Part shown: piece by piece, positions 32,042 to 42,104 of the stretch | Layout of the letters: each line of letters starts with the position of its first letter | Numbering within the stretch: position 1 is the stretch's first letter | Notes under the pieces: generated by a model | What the model saw: only the letters and a program-made list of their open reading frames with translations | Databases searched by the model: none | What the model was told of the DNA's origin: nothing | Assembly: GCA_016191525.1 (NCBI GenBank) | Contig: JACPOK010000014.1 | Location: 512,014-576,013 of the forward strand | From: Burkholderiales bacterium | GTDB taxonomy: Bacteria; Pseudomonadota; Gammaproteobacteria; Burkholderiales; Burkholderiaceae_C | Length of the DNA stretch: 64,000 nt | Reading direction: 5' to 3' | Position numbers and translations under genes: made by a program

Positions 32042-34639
32042 ATGAGCAAACCAGACACCGGCGCCCACACGCCGATGATGCAGCAGTACCTCGGGCTGAA
32101 GGCCGACTTCCCCGGCACGCTGCTGTTCTACCGGATGGGGGATTTCTACGAGCTCTTCTATGCTGACGCAGAGAAGGCCGCGCGCCTGCTCGACATCACC
32201 CTCACCCAGCGCGGCCAGTCCGCCGGCCAGCCGGTGCAGATGGCCGGCGTGCCCTTCCATTCGGTCGATGGCTACCTGGCCCGGCTGATCCGCTTGGGCG
32301 AGTCGGTGGCCATCTGCGAGCAGGTGGGCGACGTGGCCACCTCCAAGGGCCCGGTGGAACGCAAGGTGGTGCGGGTGGTCACGCCCGGCACGCTGACCGA
32401 CACCGAGCTGCTGAACGACAAATCCGAAGCCATCCTGCTGGCCGTGCACCAGGGCTCGCGGCATCGCTGCGGCCTGGCCTGGCTGAGCGTGACGCAGGGC
32501 GCGCTGCAGCTGGCCGAGTGCGCGGGCGACGAGCTGGAAGGCTGGGTGGCCCGCATCGCCCCCAGCGAACTGCTGCACAGCGCCGACATCACGCCCGCCT
32601 TCGAGGTGCGGCTGAAGGCGCTGAAGTTTTCCTCGTCGCTTTCGCTCACGCAGCGCCCCGAATTCCAGTTCGACGCCGGGCTGGGCCTGCGCAAGCTGCT
32701 GGAGCAGCTGAACTCCGCCACGCTGGCCGCCTGGCAGGCCGAGCCGCTGGTGCATGCCCACGCCGCCGCCGGTGCCCTGCTCTCCTATGCCGAGCACACC
32801 CAGGGCCGCGCGCTGACGCACGTGAAGAGCCTGCAGGTGCAGCGCGACGACGAGCTGATCGACCTTCCAATCACCACCCGGCGCAACCTGGAGCTGGTGC
32901 AGACCCTGCGCGGCGAGGCCTCGCCCACCGTGTTCTCGCTGCTGGACACCTGCATGACCGGCATGGGCAGCCGCATGCTCAAGGGCTGGCTGCTGGAGCC
33001 GCGGCGCGAGCGCACGCAGGCCGAGCAGCGGCTGGCCGCGCTGGAGGCGCTGCGCGCCGGCCCGTGGCAGAAGCTGCGCGAGGAACTGCGCGGCACGGGC
33101 GACGTGGAGCGCATCACCGCGCGCGTGGCGTTGCGCCAGGTGCGCCCGCGCGAGCTGATCAACCTGGGCCACGCGCTACAAAAATCAGAGCAGCTCACGC
33201 AATCCCTGCGCGGCCTCCCGGCACTTTTGTCTCTGATTTCGCGGGAACTGACGCCCCCGGACGGCTGCGCGGGCCTGCTGGCGCGCGCATTGCAGCAAGA
33301 GCCCGCCGCGCTGGTGCGCGACGGCGGCGTGATCGCTGCCGGCTTCGACGCCGAGCTGGATGAGCTGCGCGGCATCCAGAACAACTGCGACGCCTTCCTG
33401 CTCGACCTGGAAACCCGCGAGAAGGCCCGCACCGGCATCGCCAACCTGCGCGTGCAGTTCAACAAGGTCCATGGCTTCTACATCGAGGTCACGCAGGGCC
33501 AGGCGTCCAAGGTGCCCGACGACTACCGCCGCCGCCAGACGCTGAAGAACGCCGAGCGTTTCATCACGCCGGAGCTCAAGGCTTTCGAGGACAAGGCGCT
33601 GTCGGCCCAGGAGCGCGGCCTGGCGCGCGAGAAATTCCTGTATGAGCAGCTGCTGGATGACCTGCAGCCCCACATCCAGGCGCTGACGCGGCTGGCGCGA
33701 TCGCTCGCTTCGCTGGACGCCTTGTGCGCGCTGGCCGAGCGCTCCCTCACGCTCAACTGGTGCCGCCCGCAGTTCATGAAGGAGCCGGGCATCGAGATCA
33801 CGCAGGGCCGCCACCCGGTGGTGGAATCGCGGCTGGCCGAAACCTCGGGCGGGGCCTTCATCGCCAACGACACGCGGCTGGGCCCCAAGCAGCGCATGCA
33901 GGTCATCACCGGCCCCAACATGGGCGGCAAGTCCACCTACATGCGGCAGGTGGCGCTGGTCTGCCTGCTGGCTTCCATGGGTTCCTTCGTGCCCGCCAGC
34001 GCCTGCCGGCTGGGGCCGATGGACGCCATCCACACCCGCATCGGCGCGGCCGACGACCTGGCCAACGCGCAGTCGACCTTCATGCTGGAGATGACCGAGG
34101 CGGCGCAGATCCTGCACGGCGCCACCGCGCAAAGCCTGGTGCTGATGGACGAGATCGGCCGCGGCACCTCCACCTTCGATGGCCTGGCACTTGCTTCAGG
34201 CATTGCCGCGCACCTGCACGACAAAAGCCAGGCCTTCACCCTGTTCGCCACCCACTACTTCGAGCTGACCGAGTTCCCCGCCAAGCACCATGCGGCGGTG
34301 AACGTGCACGTCAGCGCCACCGAATCGGGCGCCGACATCGTCTTCCTGCATGAGATCCAGCCCGGCCCGGCCAGCCGCAGCTGGGGCATCCAGGTGGCGC
34401 GGCTGGCCGGCATGCCCGGCGCGGTGGTCAGCCATGCCCGGCACGCGCTGGCCGCGCTGGAAAGCCAGCAGGAACAAAGCCGCGAGCAGGTAGACTTGTT
34501 CGCACCCCCGCCCGCCGCCGAGAGCCCCGCGCCCAGCGCCACGGAAGCGGCGCTCGCGGCCATCAATCCCGATGCGCTGAGCCCGCGTGAAGCGCTCGAC
34601 GCGCTGTACGCCCTGAAGAAACTGGGAGAAAAGAAATGA
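32042..34639 (+). CDS. mutS: DNA mismatch repair protein MutS
   Basis: An 865-residue MutS. The mismatch-wedging F35-Y-E37 lies in GDFYELFY. The Walker [10 protein letters not shown] spans 624-632, and Walker B is [16 protein letters not shown]. It recognises base mismatches and small loops and recruits MutL. The ATG at 32042 starts the conserved N-terminal domain. A low-GC patch near 33175-33241 holds a degenerate dyad and an AAATCAGAG/CTCTGATTT inverted repeat. The stop overlaps the next gene by 4 bases. Confidence 0.97.
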   Translation: MSKPDTGAHTPMMQQYLGLKADFPGTLLFYRMGDFYELFYADAEKAARLLDITLTQRGQSAGQPVQMAGVPFHSVDGYLARLIRLGESVAICEQVGDVATSKGPVERKVVRVVTPGTLTDTELLNDKSEAILLAVHQGSRHRCGLAWLSVTQGALQLAECAGDELEGWVARIAPSELLHSADITPAFEVRLKALKFSSSLSLTQRPEFQFDAGLGLRKLLEQLNSATLAAWQAEPLVHAHAAAGALLSYAEHTQGRALTHVKSLQVQRDDELIDLPITTRRNLELVQTLRGEASPTVFSLLDTCMTGMGSRMLKGWLLEPRRERTQAEQRLAALEALRAGPWQKLREELRGTGDVERITARVALRQVRPRELINLGHALQKSEQLTQSLRGLPALLSLISRELTPPDGCAGLLARALQQEPAALVRDGGVIAAGFDAELDELRGIQNNCDAFLLDLETREKARTGIANLRVQFNKVHGFYIEVTQGQASKVPDDYRRRQTLKNAERFITPELKAFEDKALSAQERGLAREKFLYEQLLDDLQPHIQALTRLARSLASLDALCALAERSLTLNWCRPQFMKEPGIEITQGRHPVVESRLAETSGGAFIANDTRLGPKQRMQVITGPNMGGKSTYMRQVALVCLLASMGSFVPASACRLGPMDAIHTRIGAADDLANAQSTFMLEMTEAAQILHGATAQSLVLMDEIGRGTSTFDGLALASGIAAHLHDKSQAFTLFATHYFELTEFPAKHHAAVNVHVSATESGADIVFLHEIQPGPASRSWGIQVARLAGMPGAVVSHARHALAALESQQEQSREQVDLFAPPPAAESPAPSATEAALAAINPDALSPREALDALYALKKLGEKK

Positions 34640-35460
34640 CCTATTGCGTCGGCATCAAGCTCAACGAAGGCCTGGTGTTCCTGTCCGACTCGCGCACCAA
34701 CGCGGGCGTGGACAACATCAGCACCTACCGCAAGATGATCGTGTACGAAAAGCCGGGCGACCGCTTCATGGTGCTGCTGTCGGCGGGCAACCTGTCGATC
34801 TCGCAGTCGGTGCGCGAGATCCTGCAGGTCGAACAGCTCAAGGAGGCCGAGGGCGCCGAGCCCATCACCATCTGGAACGCCCGCAGCATGTTCGACGCGG
34901 CCCGCGTGCTGGGCCAGGCGGTGCGGCATGTGTACGACCGGGACGCCGAGGCGCTGAAGTACGCGGGCGTGGAATTCAACGTGGGCCTGATCTTCGGCGG
35001 CCAGATCCAGGGCGAAGGCATGCGCCTGTTCCATGTGTACTCGGCCGGCAACTTCATCGAAGCCACGCCCGAGACGCCCTACTTCCAGATCGGCGAATCC
35101 AAGTACGGCAAACCGGTGCTGGACCGCGTGCTCACGCCCGAGACGCCGCTGGCCGAAGCCGCCAAGTGCGCGCTGGTCTCCATGGATTCCACGATGAAGT
35201 CCAACCTCTCGGTCGGCCCGCCGCTGGACCTTGTGGTGTACGAAGCCAACAAGTTCGAGACCGACCGCATCGCCTGCCTGGACATGAACAACCCCTACTA
35301 CCGCATGCTGCACAGCACCTGGGGCCAGAAGCTGCGCGAGGTGTTCGACAGCCTGGAAGACCCGGTCTGGGACGGTGCCCACACCGAAACGCCGCTGAAG
35401 GTGGAGGGGCGCAGCAAGCCGATGAAGAAGATCACGCGGCCCGAGGAACGCCTGATTTGA
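34636..35460 (+). CDS. Anbu-type proteasome-like protease
   Basis: A 274-residue Ntn-hydrolase of the Anbu (ancestral beta-subunit) class. It begins [27 protein letters not shown], with T2 as the candidate N-terminal nucleophile after removal of methionine. [14 protein letters not shown] follows the family pattern. Anbu proteins assemble into open helical rings and are usually encoded with a transglutaminase, an alpha-E protein and an ATP-grasp-like protein. Here those partners are absent. It is coupled to mutS (4-base overlap) and to a downstream hydrolase (4-base overlap). Its substrate is unknown. Confidence 0.88.
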   Translation: MTYCVGIKLNEGLVFLSDSRTNAGVDNISTYRKMIVYEKPGDRFMVLLSAGNLSISQSVREILQVEQLKEAEGAEPITIWNARSMFDAARVLGQAVRHVYDRDAEALKYAGVEFNVGLIFGGQIQGEGMRLFHVYSAGNFIEATPETPYFQIGESKYGKPVLDRVLTPETPLAEAAKCALVSMDSTMKSNLSVGPPLDLVVYEANKFETDRIACLDMNNPYYRMLHSTWGQKLREVFDSLEDPVWDGAHTETPLKVEGRSKPMKKITRPEERLI

Positions 35461-36266
35461 GTTTGATCGTCTTCTCGCACGCCAACAGCTTTCCCGCCGC
35501 CACCTACAGCGTGCTGTTCAAGAGCCTGCGTTCGCGCGGCTTCGTGGTCAAGGCGGTGGACAAGTTCGGCCACGACGAAGCGCACCCGGTCACCAATAAC
35601 TGGCCGCACCTGGTTTCGCAGCTGCAGGAATTCGCCCAGCGCGAAGTGGACAAGGCGGGCGAGTCCGCCTTCCTGGTGGGGCACTCGCTGGGCGGCCTGC
35701 TGAGCGTGATGTGCGCGGCGCGCCACCCGCAGCTCGCGCGCGGCGTGCTGCTGCTGGACTCACCCCTGCTGGGCGGCTGGCGCGCCACCGCGCTGGGCGC
35801 CATCAAGCGCACGCAACTGGTCGGCTCCATCTCGCCCGGCGCCGTGAGCCGCCGCCGCAAGAACACCTGGCCTTCGCGCCAGGCAGCGCTGGAGCACCTG
35901 CGCCACAAGAAGGCGTTCGCGAAGTGGGACGAGCAGGTGCTCAACGACTACATCACCCACTGCACGCACGACCACGACGGCCAGCGCGTGCTCAGCTTCG
36001 ACCGCGATGTGGAAACCGCCATCTACAACACCCTGCCCGACAACCTGGACCGGCTGCTGCGCCGCCACCCCTTGAGGTGCCCGGTGGCCTTCATCGGCGG
36101 GCTGGCATCGCAAGAGATGAAGCAGGTGGGCATGGCCATGACGATGCAGGTGACGCGGGGCCGCGTGATGATGATGGATGGCAGCCACCTGTTCCCCATG
36201 GAAAAGCCGCTGGCCACCGCCGCCGCCATGGAGGCTTGCTTACGGGCGATTGACGGCCCGGCCTGA
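35457..36266 (+). CDS. Alpha/beta hydrolase
   Basis: A 269-residue alpha/beta hydrolase starting [20 protein letters not shown]. The nucleophile elbow is GHSLGG, with S77. The histidine is probably the one in DGSHLFPME. The start is a TTG overlapping the Anbu stop by 4 bases (TTGA), so translation is likely coupled. The substrate is unknown. Confidence 0.8.
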   Translation: MSLIVFSHANSFPAATYSVLFKSLRSRGFVVKAVDKFGHDEAHPVTNNWPHLVSQLQEFAQREVDKAGESAFLVGHSLGGLLSVMCAARHPQLARGVLLLDSPLLGGWRATALGAIKRTQLVGSISPGAVSRRRKNTWPSRQAALEHLRHKKAFAKWDEQVLNDYITHCTHDHDGQRVLSFDRDVETAIYNTLPDNLDRLLRRHPLRCPVAFIGGLASQEMKQVGMAMTMQVTRGRVMMMDGSHLFPMEKPLATAAAMEACLRAIDGPA

Positions 36267-36339
36267 TCAGGCTGCGTCCTACAGCGGCCCTGCCCGGCAG
36301 CCCACAGGCCGATTGCGCGGCGCGCCCCACATTCAGGGC

Positions 36340-37119
36340 ATGCATTCAGCCCATACCCTGCCCTCTTCCCACAGCGCGCCGCCGCTTTCCCTGCTGGCCA
36401 TGGAGCCGCTGCGCGCGGTGTTCGATTACTTTTCCTCGCGCCTTGCCAGCCAGGCCGTGCACGTTGGCGACGGCCACCCCGTCATCGTGTACCCCGGCCT
36501 GGGCGGCGGGGCCATCACCACCTCGCACCTGCGCACCTTCCTCAAGCACTCGGGCTTCGAAGCGCACGACTGGGGCGGTGGCATCAACACCGGCCCCGGT
36601 GGGCACATCGATCCGTGGCTGGAAGGCCTGGTCGCCAACGTGCGCGCGGTGCAGGCCGCCAGCGGCGGCCGCAAGGTCAGCCTGGTCGGCTGGAGCCTGG
36701 GCGGCGTCTATGCCCGCGAAATCGCCAAGCGCGTGCCTGATGCGGTGCGCCAGGTCATCACGCTTGGAACGCCTTTCGCCATGCTGGGCGGCGGCAACCA
36801 TGCCGGCGCGGTGTTCAAGCTGCTGAACGGCGACAGCTCGCAGCTCACCCCCGAACTGCAGGCCCGCCTGCGCGAATGCCCGCCGGTGCCCACCACCTCG
36901 GTGTTCAGCAAGACCGACGGCATCGTCAGCTGGCGCGGCTGCATCGAAAAGCGCAGCGAGCGTTCGGAAAGCATCGAGGTGGGCGCCAGCCACCTGGGCA
37001 TGGGCACGCACCCCGAGGTGCTGCGCGTGATCACCGACCGGCTGGCGCAGCCCGAAGGCAAGTGGCGCGCAATGCGCCGGGGCAGCCGCCTGGGCCGCGC
37101 CCGGGCCCGCGCCGCCTGA
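36340..37119 (+). CDS. Alpha/beta hydrolase (lipase-like), probable esterase
   Basis: A 259-residue protein with the nucleophile elbow GWSLGG (S119) and an N-terminal oxyanion-type YPGLGGG loop. GASHLGMGTHPEVL near the end holds the likely catalytic histidine. The ATG at 36340 was chosen because the frame upstream overlaps the previous gene; an in-frame ATG at 36400 is an alternative. No signal peptide was seen. Function beyond ester hydrolysis cannot be stated. Confidence 0.75.
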   Translation: MHSAHTLPSSHSAPPLSLLAMEPLRAVFDYFSSRLASQAVHVGDGHPVIVYPGLGGGAITTSHLRTFLKHSGFEAHDWGGGINTGPGGHIDPWLEGLVANVRAVQAASGGRKVSLVGWSLGGVYAREIAKRVPDAVRQVITLGTPFAMLGGGNHAGAVFKLLNGDSSQLTPELQARLRECPPVPTTSVFSKTDGIVSWRGCIEKRSERSESIEVGASHLGMGTHPEVLRVITDRLAQPEGKWRAMRRGSRLGRARARAA

Positions 37120-37947
37120 TCAGGCGGCCCAGGTCACCAGGCCGCTCCACGCGGTGGCCAGGACCACGATGCCGAAGGCAATGCGGTACCAGGCGAACGG
37201 CACGAAGCTGTGCGTGGAGATGTAGCGCAGCAGCCAGCGCACGCACAGCCATGCGCTGATGAATGAGAACACCAGGCCCACGATGAACAGGGGAAGGTCG
37301 GCGGCCGAAAGCAGGTGCCGCTCCTTGTACAGGCTGTAGACGCCCGCGCCCACCAGGGTCGGGATGGCCAGGAAGAACGAGAAATCGGTAGCTGCCTTGC
37401 GCGACAGGCCCAGCAGCATGCCGCCGATGATGGTGGCGCCGCTGCGGCTGGTGCCGGGGATCATGCCCAGGCACTGCACAAAGCCCACTTTCAGCGCATC
37501 GAGCATCGTCATGTCATCCACGGTCTCGATGCGGGAAATGCGGGTGGCGCCCCGCCGTTCCACCCACAGGATGACCAGCGCGCCCACGATGAACGCCCCG
37601 GCCACCACGCCCGGATTGAATAGATGCTGCTTGATCGTCTTGTACGCCAGCAGCCCGATCACTGCGGCGGGAAGAAAGCCGATCAGCACATTCAGGGCGA
37701 ACCGCTGCGCCTTGCGCTGCGTGGGCAGGGCCACCAACGTCTCGCGGATCTTCTGCCAGTAGACAATGATCACGGCCAGGATGGCGCCGGTCTGGATGGC
37801 GATGTCGAAGACCTTGGCCTTCTCGTCGTCAAAGCCCAGCAGCGCGCCCGCCAGGATGAGGTGGCCCGTGCTCGAAACGGGCAGGAATTCGGTCAGCCCC
37901 TCCACCACGCCCATGATGGCGGCCTTGGCCAGCAAAACAATGTCCAC
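37120..37947 (-). CDS. uppP: Undecaprenyl-diphosphatase
   Basis: A 275-residue BacA/UppP membrane phosphatase with about eight hydrophobic segments. Signatures are [19 protein letters not shown] and [20 protein letters not shown], which carry the glutamate-rich motif and the PGTSRSG loop of the active site. It dephosphorylates undecaprenyl diphosphate for recycling in peptidoglycan synthesis. The GTG at 37945-37947 gives a normal-length N-terminus; the frame remains open to 38010, which would add 21 unlikely residues. Its stop abuts the stop of the convergent hydrolase. Confidence 0.94.
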   Translation of the reverse strand: MDIVLLAKAAIMGVVEGLTEFLPVSSTGHLILAGALLGFDDEKAKVFDIAIQTGAILAVIIVYWQKIRETLVALPTQRKAQRFALNVLIGFLPAAVIGLLAYKTIKQHLFNPGVVAGAFIVGALVILWVERRGATRISRIETVDDMTMLDALKVGFVQCLGMIPGTSRSGATIIGGMLLGLSRKAATDFSFFLAIPTLVGAGVYSLYKERHLLSAADLPLFIVGLVFSFISAWLCVRWLLRYISTHSFVPFAWYRIAFGIVVLATAWSGLVTWAA

Positions 37948-38081
37948 GCGCGCGCTCCAGGCAAAGATCGGATTATCGCTGTAGGCCGAAAGCTGCACGA
38001 AGGACGGCACACCTTCCTACGCCCAGCCGCCGCTGTGCCAGCCCACAATGGCTCATCGGTAACCCCGACAAGGAGCAACTC

Positions 38082-38906
38082 ATGAACAAGACACTGAAAA
38101 CCGCCCTGGCCATCTCGGCCATCTGCCTGGCCGGCCACGCCGCCGCCCAGATCACCTTCTACGAAGGCGAGGGCTATCGCGGCCGCGCTTTCACCACCAA
38201 CCAGCGCGTGGGCGATTTCACCCGCTACGGCTTCAACGACCAGGCCTCTTCGGTCGTGATCGACCGCGGCCGCTGGGAAGTCTGCGAGCACGCGCGCTTC
38301 GAGGGCCGCTGCGTGGTCCTGCGCCGCGGCAGCTACGACTCGCTGCGCGCCCTGGGCATGGAAAACAAGGTCTCGTCCGTTCGCCCGGCCGACAACAACC
38401 GCCGCTACGAAAACGAGCGTGAGCCGATCGCCAGCGCACCGGATTATGAATACCGCCGCCGCCCGAGCGAAGCCGTCTACAACGTGCCGGTGACTTCCGT
38501 GCGCGCCGTGGTCGGTGCGCCGAACGAGCGCTGCTGGATCGAACGCCAGCAGGTGGCCGTGCCCACCCAGCAGAACAACAACGCCAACATCGGCGGCGCC
38601 CTCATCGGCGGCCTGATCGGCGGCGTGCTGGGCCACCAGGTGGGTGGCGGCTCCGGCAAGGACCTGGCCACGGCGGCAGGTGCTGTCGGCGGCGCGGTGG
38701 TGGGCTCCAATGTAGCCAACCGCAACGGCCAGCCCGGCACCGCGATCGAGAACCGTGACGTGCGCAAGTGCGAAACCACGGCCAACACCACGCCCGCCTA
38801 CTACGACGTGACCTACAACTACCGGGGCCTTGAGCACCGCGTGCAGATGGCCGCCGCTCCTGGCCCGACCATCATCGTGAACGCCAAGGGCGAACCGCGG
38901 ATGTAA
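38082..38906 (+). CDS. Secreted beta/gamma-crystallin and glycine-zipper (17 kDa surface antigen-like) protein
   Basis: A 274-residue exported protein. A signal peptide ends near AGHAAAQ (residue 22). Two beta/gamma-crystallin Greek-key motifs cover about 23-105 (ITFYEGEGYRGRAF and WEVCEHARFEGRCVVLRRG). A central basic linker follows, then a glycine-zipper 2TM region (IGGALIGGLIGGVLGHQVGG) typical of outer-membrane-associated surface antigens. Crystallin folds of this kind may bind calcium. A clear AAGGAG ribosome-binding site precedes the ATG. It is probably a periplasmic or outer-membrane-associated structural protein. Confidence 0.8.
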   Translation: MNKTLKTALAISAICLAGHAAAQITFYEGEGYRGRAFTTNQRVGDFTRYGFNDQASSVVIDRGRWEVCEHARFEGRCVVLRRGSYDSLRALGMENKVSSVRPADNNRRYENEREPIASAPDYEYRRRPSEAVYNVPVTSVRAVVGAPNERCWIERQQVAVPTQQNNNANIGGALIGGLIGGVLGHQVGGGSGKDLATAAGAVGGAVVGSNVANRNGQPGTAIENRDVRKCETTANTTPAYYDVTYNYRGLEHRVQMAAAPGPTIIVNAKGEPRM

Positions 38907-38913
38907 TCCGCCG

Positions 38914-39555
38914 CTAGGCCAGCCGCCGCCGCAGTTCCGCGACGGCGCTGTCCACGGTCGTCAACACAGCAAGCCCGGTGGCCTGTTCGCAGGCCACGCG
39001 GGCTTTTGCCATGCTGAACTGCGCCAGCGCGATGGCGCCGCAGCCCTGCTCGCGCAGGTGCAGCGCGGCCTCCACCACCAGCGCGTCGTGCCGCGCAATG
39101 TCGCCGGCATTCAGCGCGTCCATCGCGCCCGGCGCCAGCGCCGTCGCATGCAGCACGCCAGGCGGAAACTCCGGCGGCATCGAAGCCAGGGTGGGGGCGA
39201 AGCTGGCCAGCAGCCCCACGCGCAGCCCGCTCTTCGCCGCCTGCGCAATCATGGCTTCGTTGGGCTTTAGCACGGGCACGCCGGGCCGCCGGCTGGCCAC
39301 GGCCTCGATGCATGGCCCGAACGCCGAGCAGGTGAACAGGATGGCCTGCGCACCCGCTTCATCCAGCACGTAGCTGGCCAGGCTTTCAAAGCGGGCATGC
39401 ATGGCCTGGTCCAGCTGCCCGCCCGAGGCGGCCAGGTCGGCCGACAGGCTGTCGTCCATCAGGTTCATCAGCCGCGCCTGCGGCCAGTCGCGGGCGAACG
39501 CCTCGTTGATGGGGGCGATGGAGTGCGTGAGGGCGTGGATCAGCGCGATTTTCAT
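38914..39555 (-). CDS. Aspartate/glutamate racemase family protein
   Basis: A 213-residue protein. LFTCSAFGPCIEAV holds the first catalytic-type cysteine. The second motif (ALAQFSMAKARVA) has serine instead of cysteine, so the two-cysteine racemase mechanism is probably not used. Such family members are often of unknown reaction. Convergent with the crystallin gene, with 7 bases between the stop codons. Confidence 0.72.
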   Translation of the reverse strand: MKIALIHALTHSIAPINEAFARDWPQARLMNLMDDSLSADLAASGGQLDQAMHARFESLASYVLDEAGAQAILFTCSAFGPCIEAVASRRPGVPVLKPNEAMIAQAAKSGLRVGLLASFAPTLASMPPEFPPGVLHATALAPGAMDALNAGDIARHDALVVEAALHLREQGCGAIALAQFSMAKARVACEQATGLAVLTTVDSAVAELRRRLA

Positions 39556-39703
39556 CGCGCCATCTTAGGCTGGGCCCCGCTTTTCGCCCCTCGCGGCTGC
39601 ATTTCGCACCGCAAATCCCGCATTTCGTCCCAAACCGGTCGCCCCCAGGGGGCCCCGGCGGCAAAGTCGCGTCCATCGAGACAGACAAGCCCAGGAGAAC
39701 ACC

Positions 39704-40114
39704 ATGCAACTGACCCCCCTGATCGCCGTGCACATGACCGCCGCCCTCGGCGCCATCGTCACCGGCCCGGTGGCGCTGTGGGCCCGCAAGGGCCGCGAGC
39801 AGCACCCCCGGCTGCATCGCGCCTTCGGTTACGCCTGGGTCACGCTGATGCTGGTCACCGCCGTCTCGGCCATCTTCATCCGCGACCGCACGCTGCCCAA
39901 CATCGCCGGCTACACCCCCATCCACGTCCTGGTGCCGGTGGTGCTGATCGGCCTGTTCGGCGCCTTCTGGTTCCTGGCCCGCGGCAACATCCGCGGCCAC
40001 CGCCGGGTGATGCAGAACCTGTACATCGGCGCGTGCATCGTCGCCGGCAGCTTCACCCTGCTGCCCAACCGTTACCTGGGCCAGCTGGTCTGGGGCGGCC
40101 TGGGCCTGATTTAA
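39704..40114 (+). CDS. Four-helix membrane protein, DUF2306-like
   Basis: A 136-residue protein with four predicted membrane segments. LHRAFGYAWVTLMLVTAVSAIFI and NIRGHRRVMQNLYIG are the histidine-containing motifs typical of DUF2306, which may bind heme or a metal. It starts a run of small membrane genes. AGGAGA lies 6 bases before the ATG. Function unknown. Confidence 0.75.
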   Translation: MQLTPLIAVHMTAALGAIVTGPVALWARKGREQHPRLHRAFGYAWVTLMLVTAVSAIFIRDRTLPNIAGYTPIHVLVPVVLIGLFGAFWFLARGNIRGHRRVMQNLYIGACIVAGSFTLLPNRYLGQLVWGGLGLI

Positions 40115-40134
40115 CTTTTTTTTAGGAGAAACAC

Positions 40135-40701
40135 ATGCTTATCCAGCTCGTCGCCAACCACCCCGAAGCCCTGGTCACCATCGTCAAGAACACGCCCACC
40201 TGGGTGTTCGGCCTGTTCGCCGCCCTCGCCGCCCTGGGCCTGTCCCAGGTGCGCACCCGTGACGTCAGCGCCGTGCGCATGGCGATCATGCCGGTGGCCA
40301 TGAGCGGGCTGTCCCTGTGGGGCACCATCTCGGCCTTCAGCGCCTCGCCGATGTTCGGCTACGTGCTGCTGGCCTGGGCCGCGGGCGCCGCGCTGATGTT
40401 CGGCCTGCTCGCGCCGCTGGCCCCGCAGGCCGGCGCCAGCTACAACAGCACCACCCGCACCTTCAACGTGCCCGGCAGCCTGGTGCCGATGGTCCTGATC
40501 ATGGGCATCTTCCTGACCAAGTACATCGTGGGCGTGGAGCTGGCCATGCAGCCGGGCCTGGCGCACGACGGCCAGTACACGCTGGTGGTCGGCGGCCTGT
40601 ACGGCGTATTCAGCGGCACCTTCGCCGGCCGCGCGGCACGCCTGTGGCGCCTGGCGCTGCGCCCCGCCGGCGCGGCTTCCACCGCCGCATTCAACGCCTG
40701 A
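40135..40701 (+). CDS. Small multispan membrane protein (DUF6622-like)
   Basis: A 188-residue hydrophobic protein with about five membrane segments, MLIQLVANHPEALVTIVKNTP at the start and a central LAWAAGAALMFGLLAPLAPQ. It is separated by 20 bases from the DUF2306-like gene and probably shares its operon. An AGGAG box lies before the ATG. No function is known. Confidence 0.65.
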   Translation: MLIQLVANHPEALVTIVKNTPTWVFGLFAALAALGLSQVRTRDVSAVRMAIMPVAMSGLSLWGTISAFSASPMFGYVLLAWAAGAALMFGLLAPLAPQAGASYNSTTRTFNVPGSLVPMVLIMGIFLTKYIVGVELAMQPGLAHDGQYTLVVGGLYGVFSGTFAGRAARLWRLALRPAGAASTAAFNA

Positions 40702-40737
40702 CCTTTCCACCTCTTTTTTCCTTTCAAGGAGACCGCC

Positions 40738-41040
40738 ATGAGAAACCGCCACCTGAACCTCAGCCCCGAGCAGGAAATCGAACGGCTGGCACGCCGCCGC
40801 GCCGGCGCCAAGATGGGCCTGTTCATCCATGCCACCGTCTACATCGTGGTGAACCTGCTGCTGGCCGCGCTGTCGGCATCGAGCGGGCGCCACTGGGCGG
40901 TGTTCCCCGCCTTCGGCTGGGGCATCGGCCTGGCCATCCACGCCTTCATCGTGTTCTTCGCCACCGGCGGCGGCGGGCTGCATGCCCGCATGGTCCAGGC
41001 CGAGCGCAACCGCCTGCAGCTGCAGCGCGACCCGTGGTAA
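40738..41040 (+). CDS. 2TM domain-containing protein, first copy
   Basis: A 100-residue protein with a hydrophilic, arginine-rich N-terminus, two membrane helices (GLFIHATVYIVVNLLLAAL and FPAFGWGIGLAIHAFIVFF) and a basic C-terminal tail. It matches the 2TM domain family often associated with LytTR-type regulation. A close paralogue lies at 43108-43401. AAGGAG precedes the ATG. Confidence 0.8.
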   Translation: MRNRHLNLSPEQEIERLARRRAGAKMGLFIHATVYIVVNLLLAALSASSGRHWAVFPAFGWGIGLAIHAFIVFFATGGGGLHARMVQAERNRLQLQRDPW

Positions 41041-41063
41041 TTCGAATCAAAAAGGAGCAAGCC

Positions 41064-42104
41064 ATGAACCCATCCTTCCTCAAGCACCTGGCGGTCTGCC
41101 TGCTGGCGGTGGCAGCCGCCTGCGCCCATGCCGGCGTCGGCGTCACCCAGATCCCCGGCGTGCAGGGCGGCAGCGCCGTCACGGTGTTCTACCCCACCGC
41201 CGATGAAGACAAGCCGGTCACGCGCGGGCCCTTCACCATGATGCTGGCCGAGCGCGGCGCCCCGCTGCGCGGCAACGGCCGGCTGGTGATGTTCTCGCAT
41301 GGCTCGGGCGGCAACGCCTGGGTGCACAGCGACCTGGCGCGCGCACTGGTGCAGGCCGGCTTCATCGTCGCCGCGCCAACCCACCGCGGCGACACAGCCG
41401 GCGACAACGGCACGCCCGGGCCCGAAAGCTGGAAGCAGCGCCCGGGTGAAATCTCCCTGGCCATCGACGCCGTGGCGAAGGACCCGCGCTTCGCGCCGCT
41501 GGTTTCCTTCGAGCGGGTCGGCATGTACGGCATGTCCGCGGGCGGCCACACCGCTCTCAGCCTGGCCGGCGGCAGCTGGTCGCCTGCCCTGTTCGCGAGG
41601 CACTGCGAAGCGAACATCGCGCAGGACTTCCCGGCCTGCGTGGGCCTGATGACGGCGCTGAAGGACAACTTCCTGGACGGCTTGAAAAAGACCGTGGCGC
41701 TGGGCGTTATCCGCAGCCGCTTTGACGACGCGACGCCGCAGGCCCACAACGAGCCACGCATCCAGGCGGTGGTCGCCGCGGTGCCGTTCGCCGCCGACTT
41801 CGACCCCGCTTCGCTGGCAAAACCACGCGTGCCGCTGGGCCTTGTCATCGCGCGGCAGGACAAGTGGCTGGCCACGCAATTCCACAGCGGCGCCATCCGC
41901 GCGGCCTGTGCTTCCTGCGAAACCGTGGCCGACCTGCCCACCGCGGGGCACGGCGCCATGCTGTCGCCGCCCGTCCCGCGCAGCGTGATGAGCGCGCTGG
42001 AGACCGACCTGATCGGCGACCCGCCCGGCTTCGACCGAGCCGCGCTGATGCCCGAAGTGGACCGCAGGATCACCGCTTTCTTCACCAGGCACCTGCTGCC
42101 ATGA
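41064..42104 (+). CDS. Dienelactone hydrolase-like secreted hydrolase
   Basis: A 346-residue exported alpha/beta hydrolase. A signal peptide precedes AHAGVGVTQIPG. The oxyanion/HGSGG motif is in MFSHGSGGNAW; the nucleophile S158 is in GMYGMSAGGH. The C-terminal TAGHGAMLSPP holds the probable histidine. Family members act on platelet-activating-factor-like or chlorophyllase-like esters; the true substrate is unknown. It overlaps the next hydrolase by 4 bases (ATGA). Confidence 0.78.
   Translation: MNPSFLKHLAVCLLAVAAACAHAGVGVTQIPGVQGGSAVTVFYPTADEDKPVTRGPFTMMLAERGAPLRGNGRLVMFSHGSGGNAWVHSDLARALVQAGFIVAAPTHRGDTAGDNGTPGPESWKQRPGEISLAIDAVAKDPRFAPLVSFERVGMYGMSAGGHTALSLAGGSWSPALFARHCEANIAQDFPACVGLMTALKDNFLDGLKKTVALGVIRSRFDDATPQAHNEPRIQAVVAAVPFAADFDPASLAKPRVPLGLVIARQDKWLATQFHSGAIRAACASCETVADLPTAGHGAMLSPPVPRSVMSALETDLIGDPPGFDRAALMPEVDRRITAFFTRHLLP

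Noticed and set aside
37948..38010. Extended N-terminus of UppP
   Set aside because: The extra 21 residues precede the usual start of the protein and lack a membrane segment; GTG at 37947 gives normal length.
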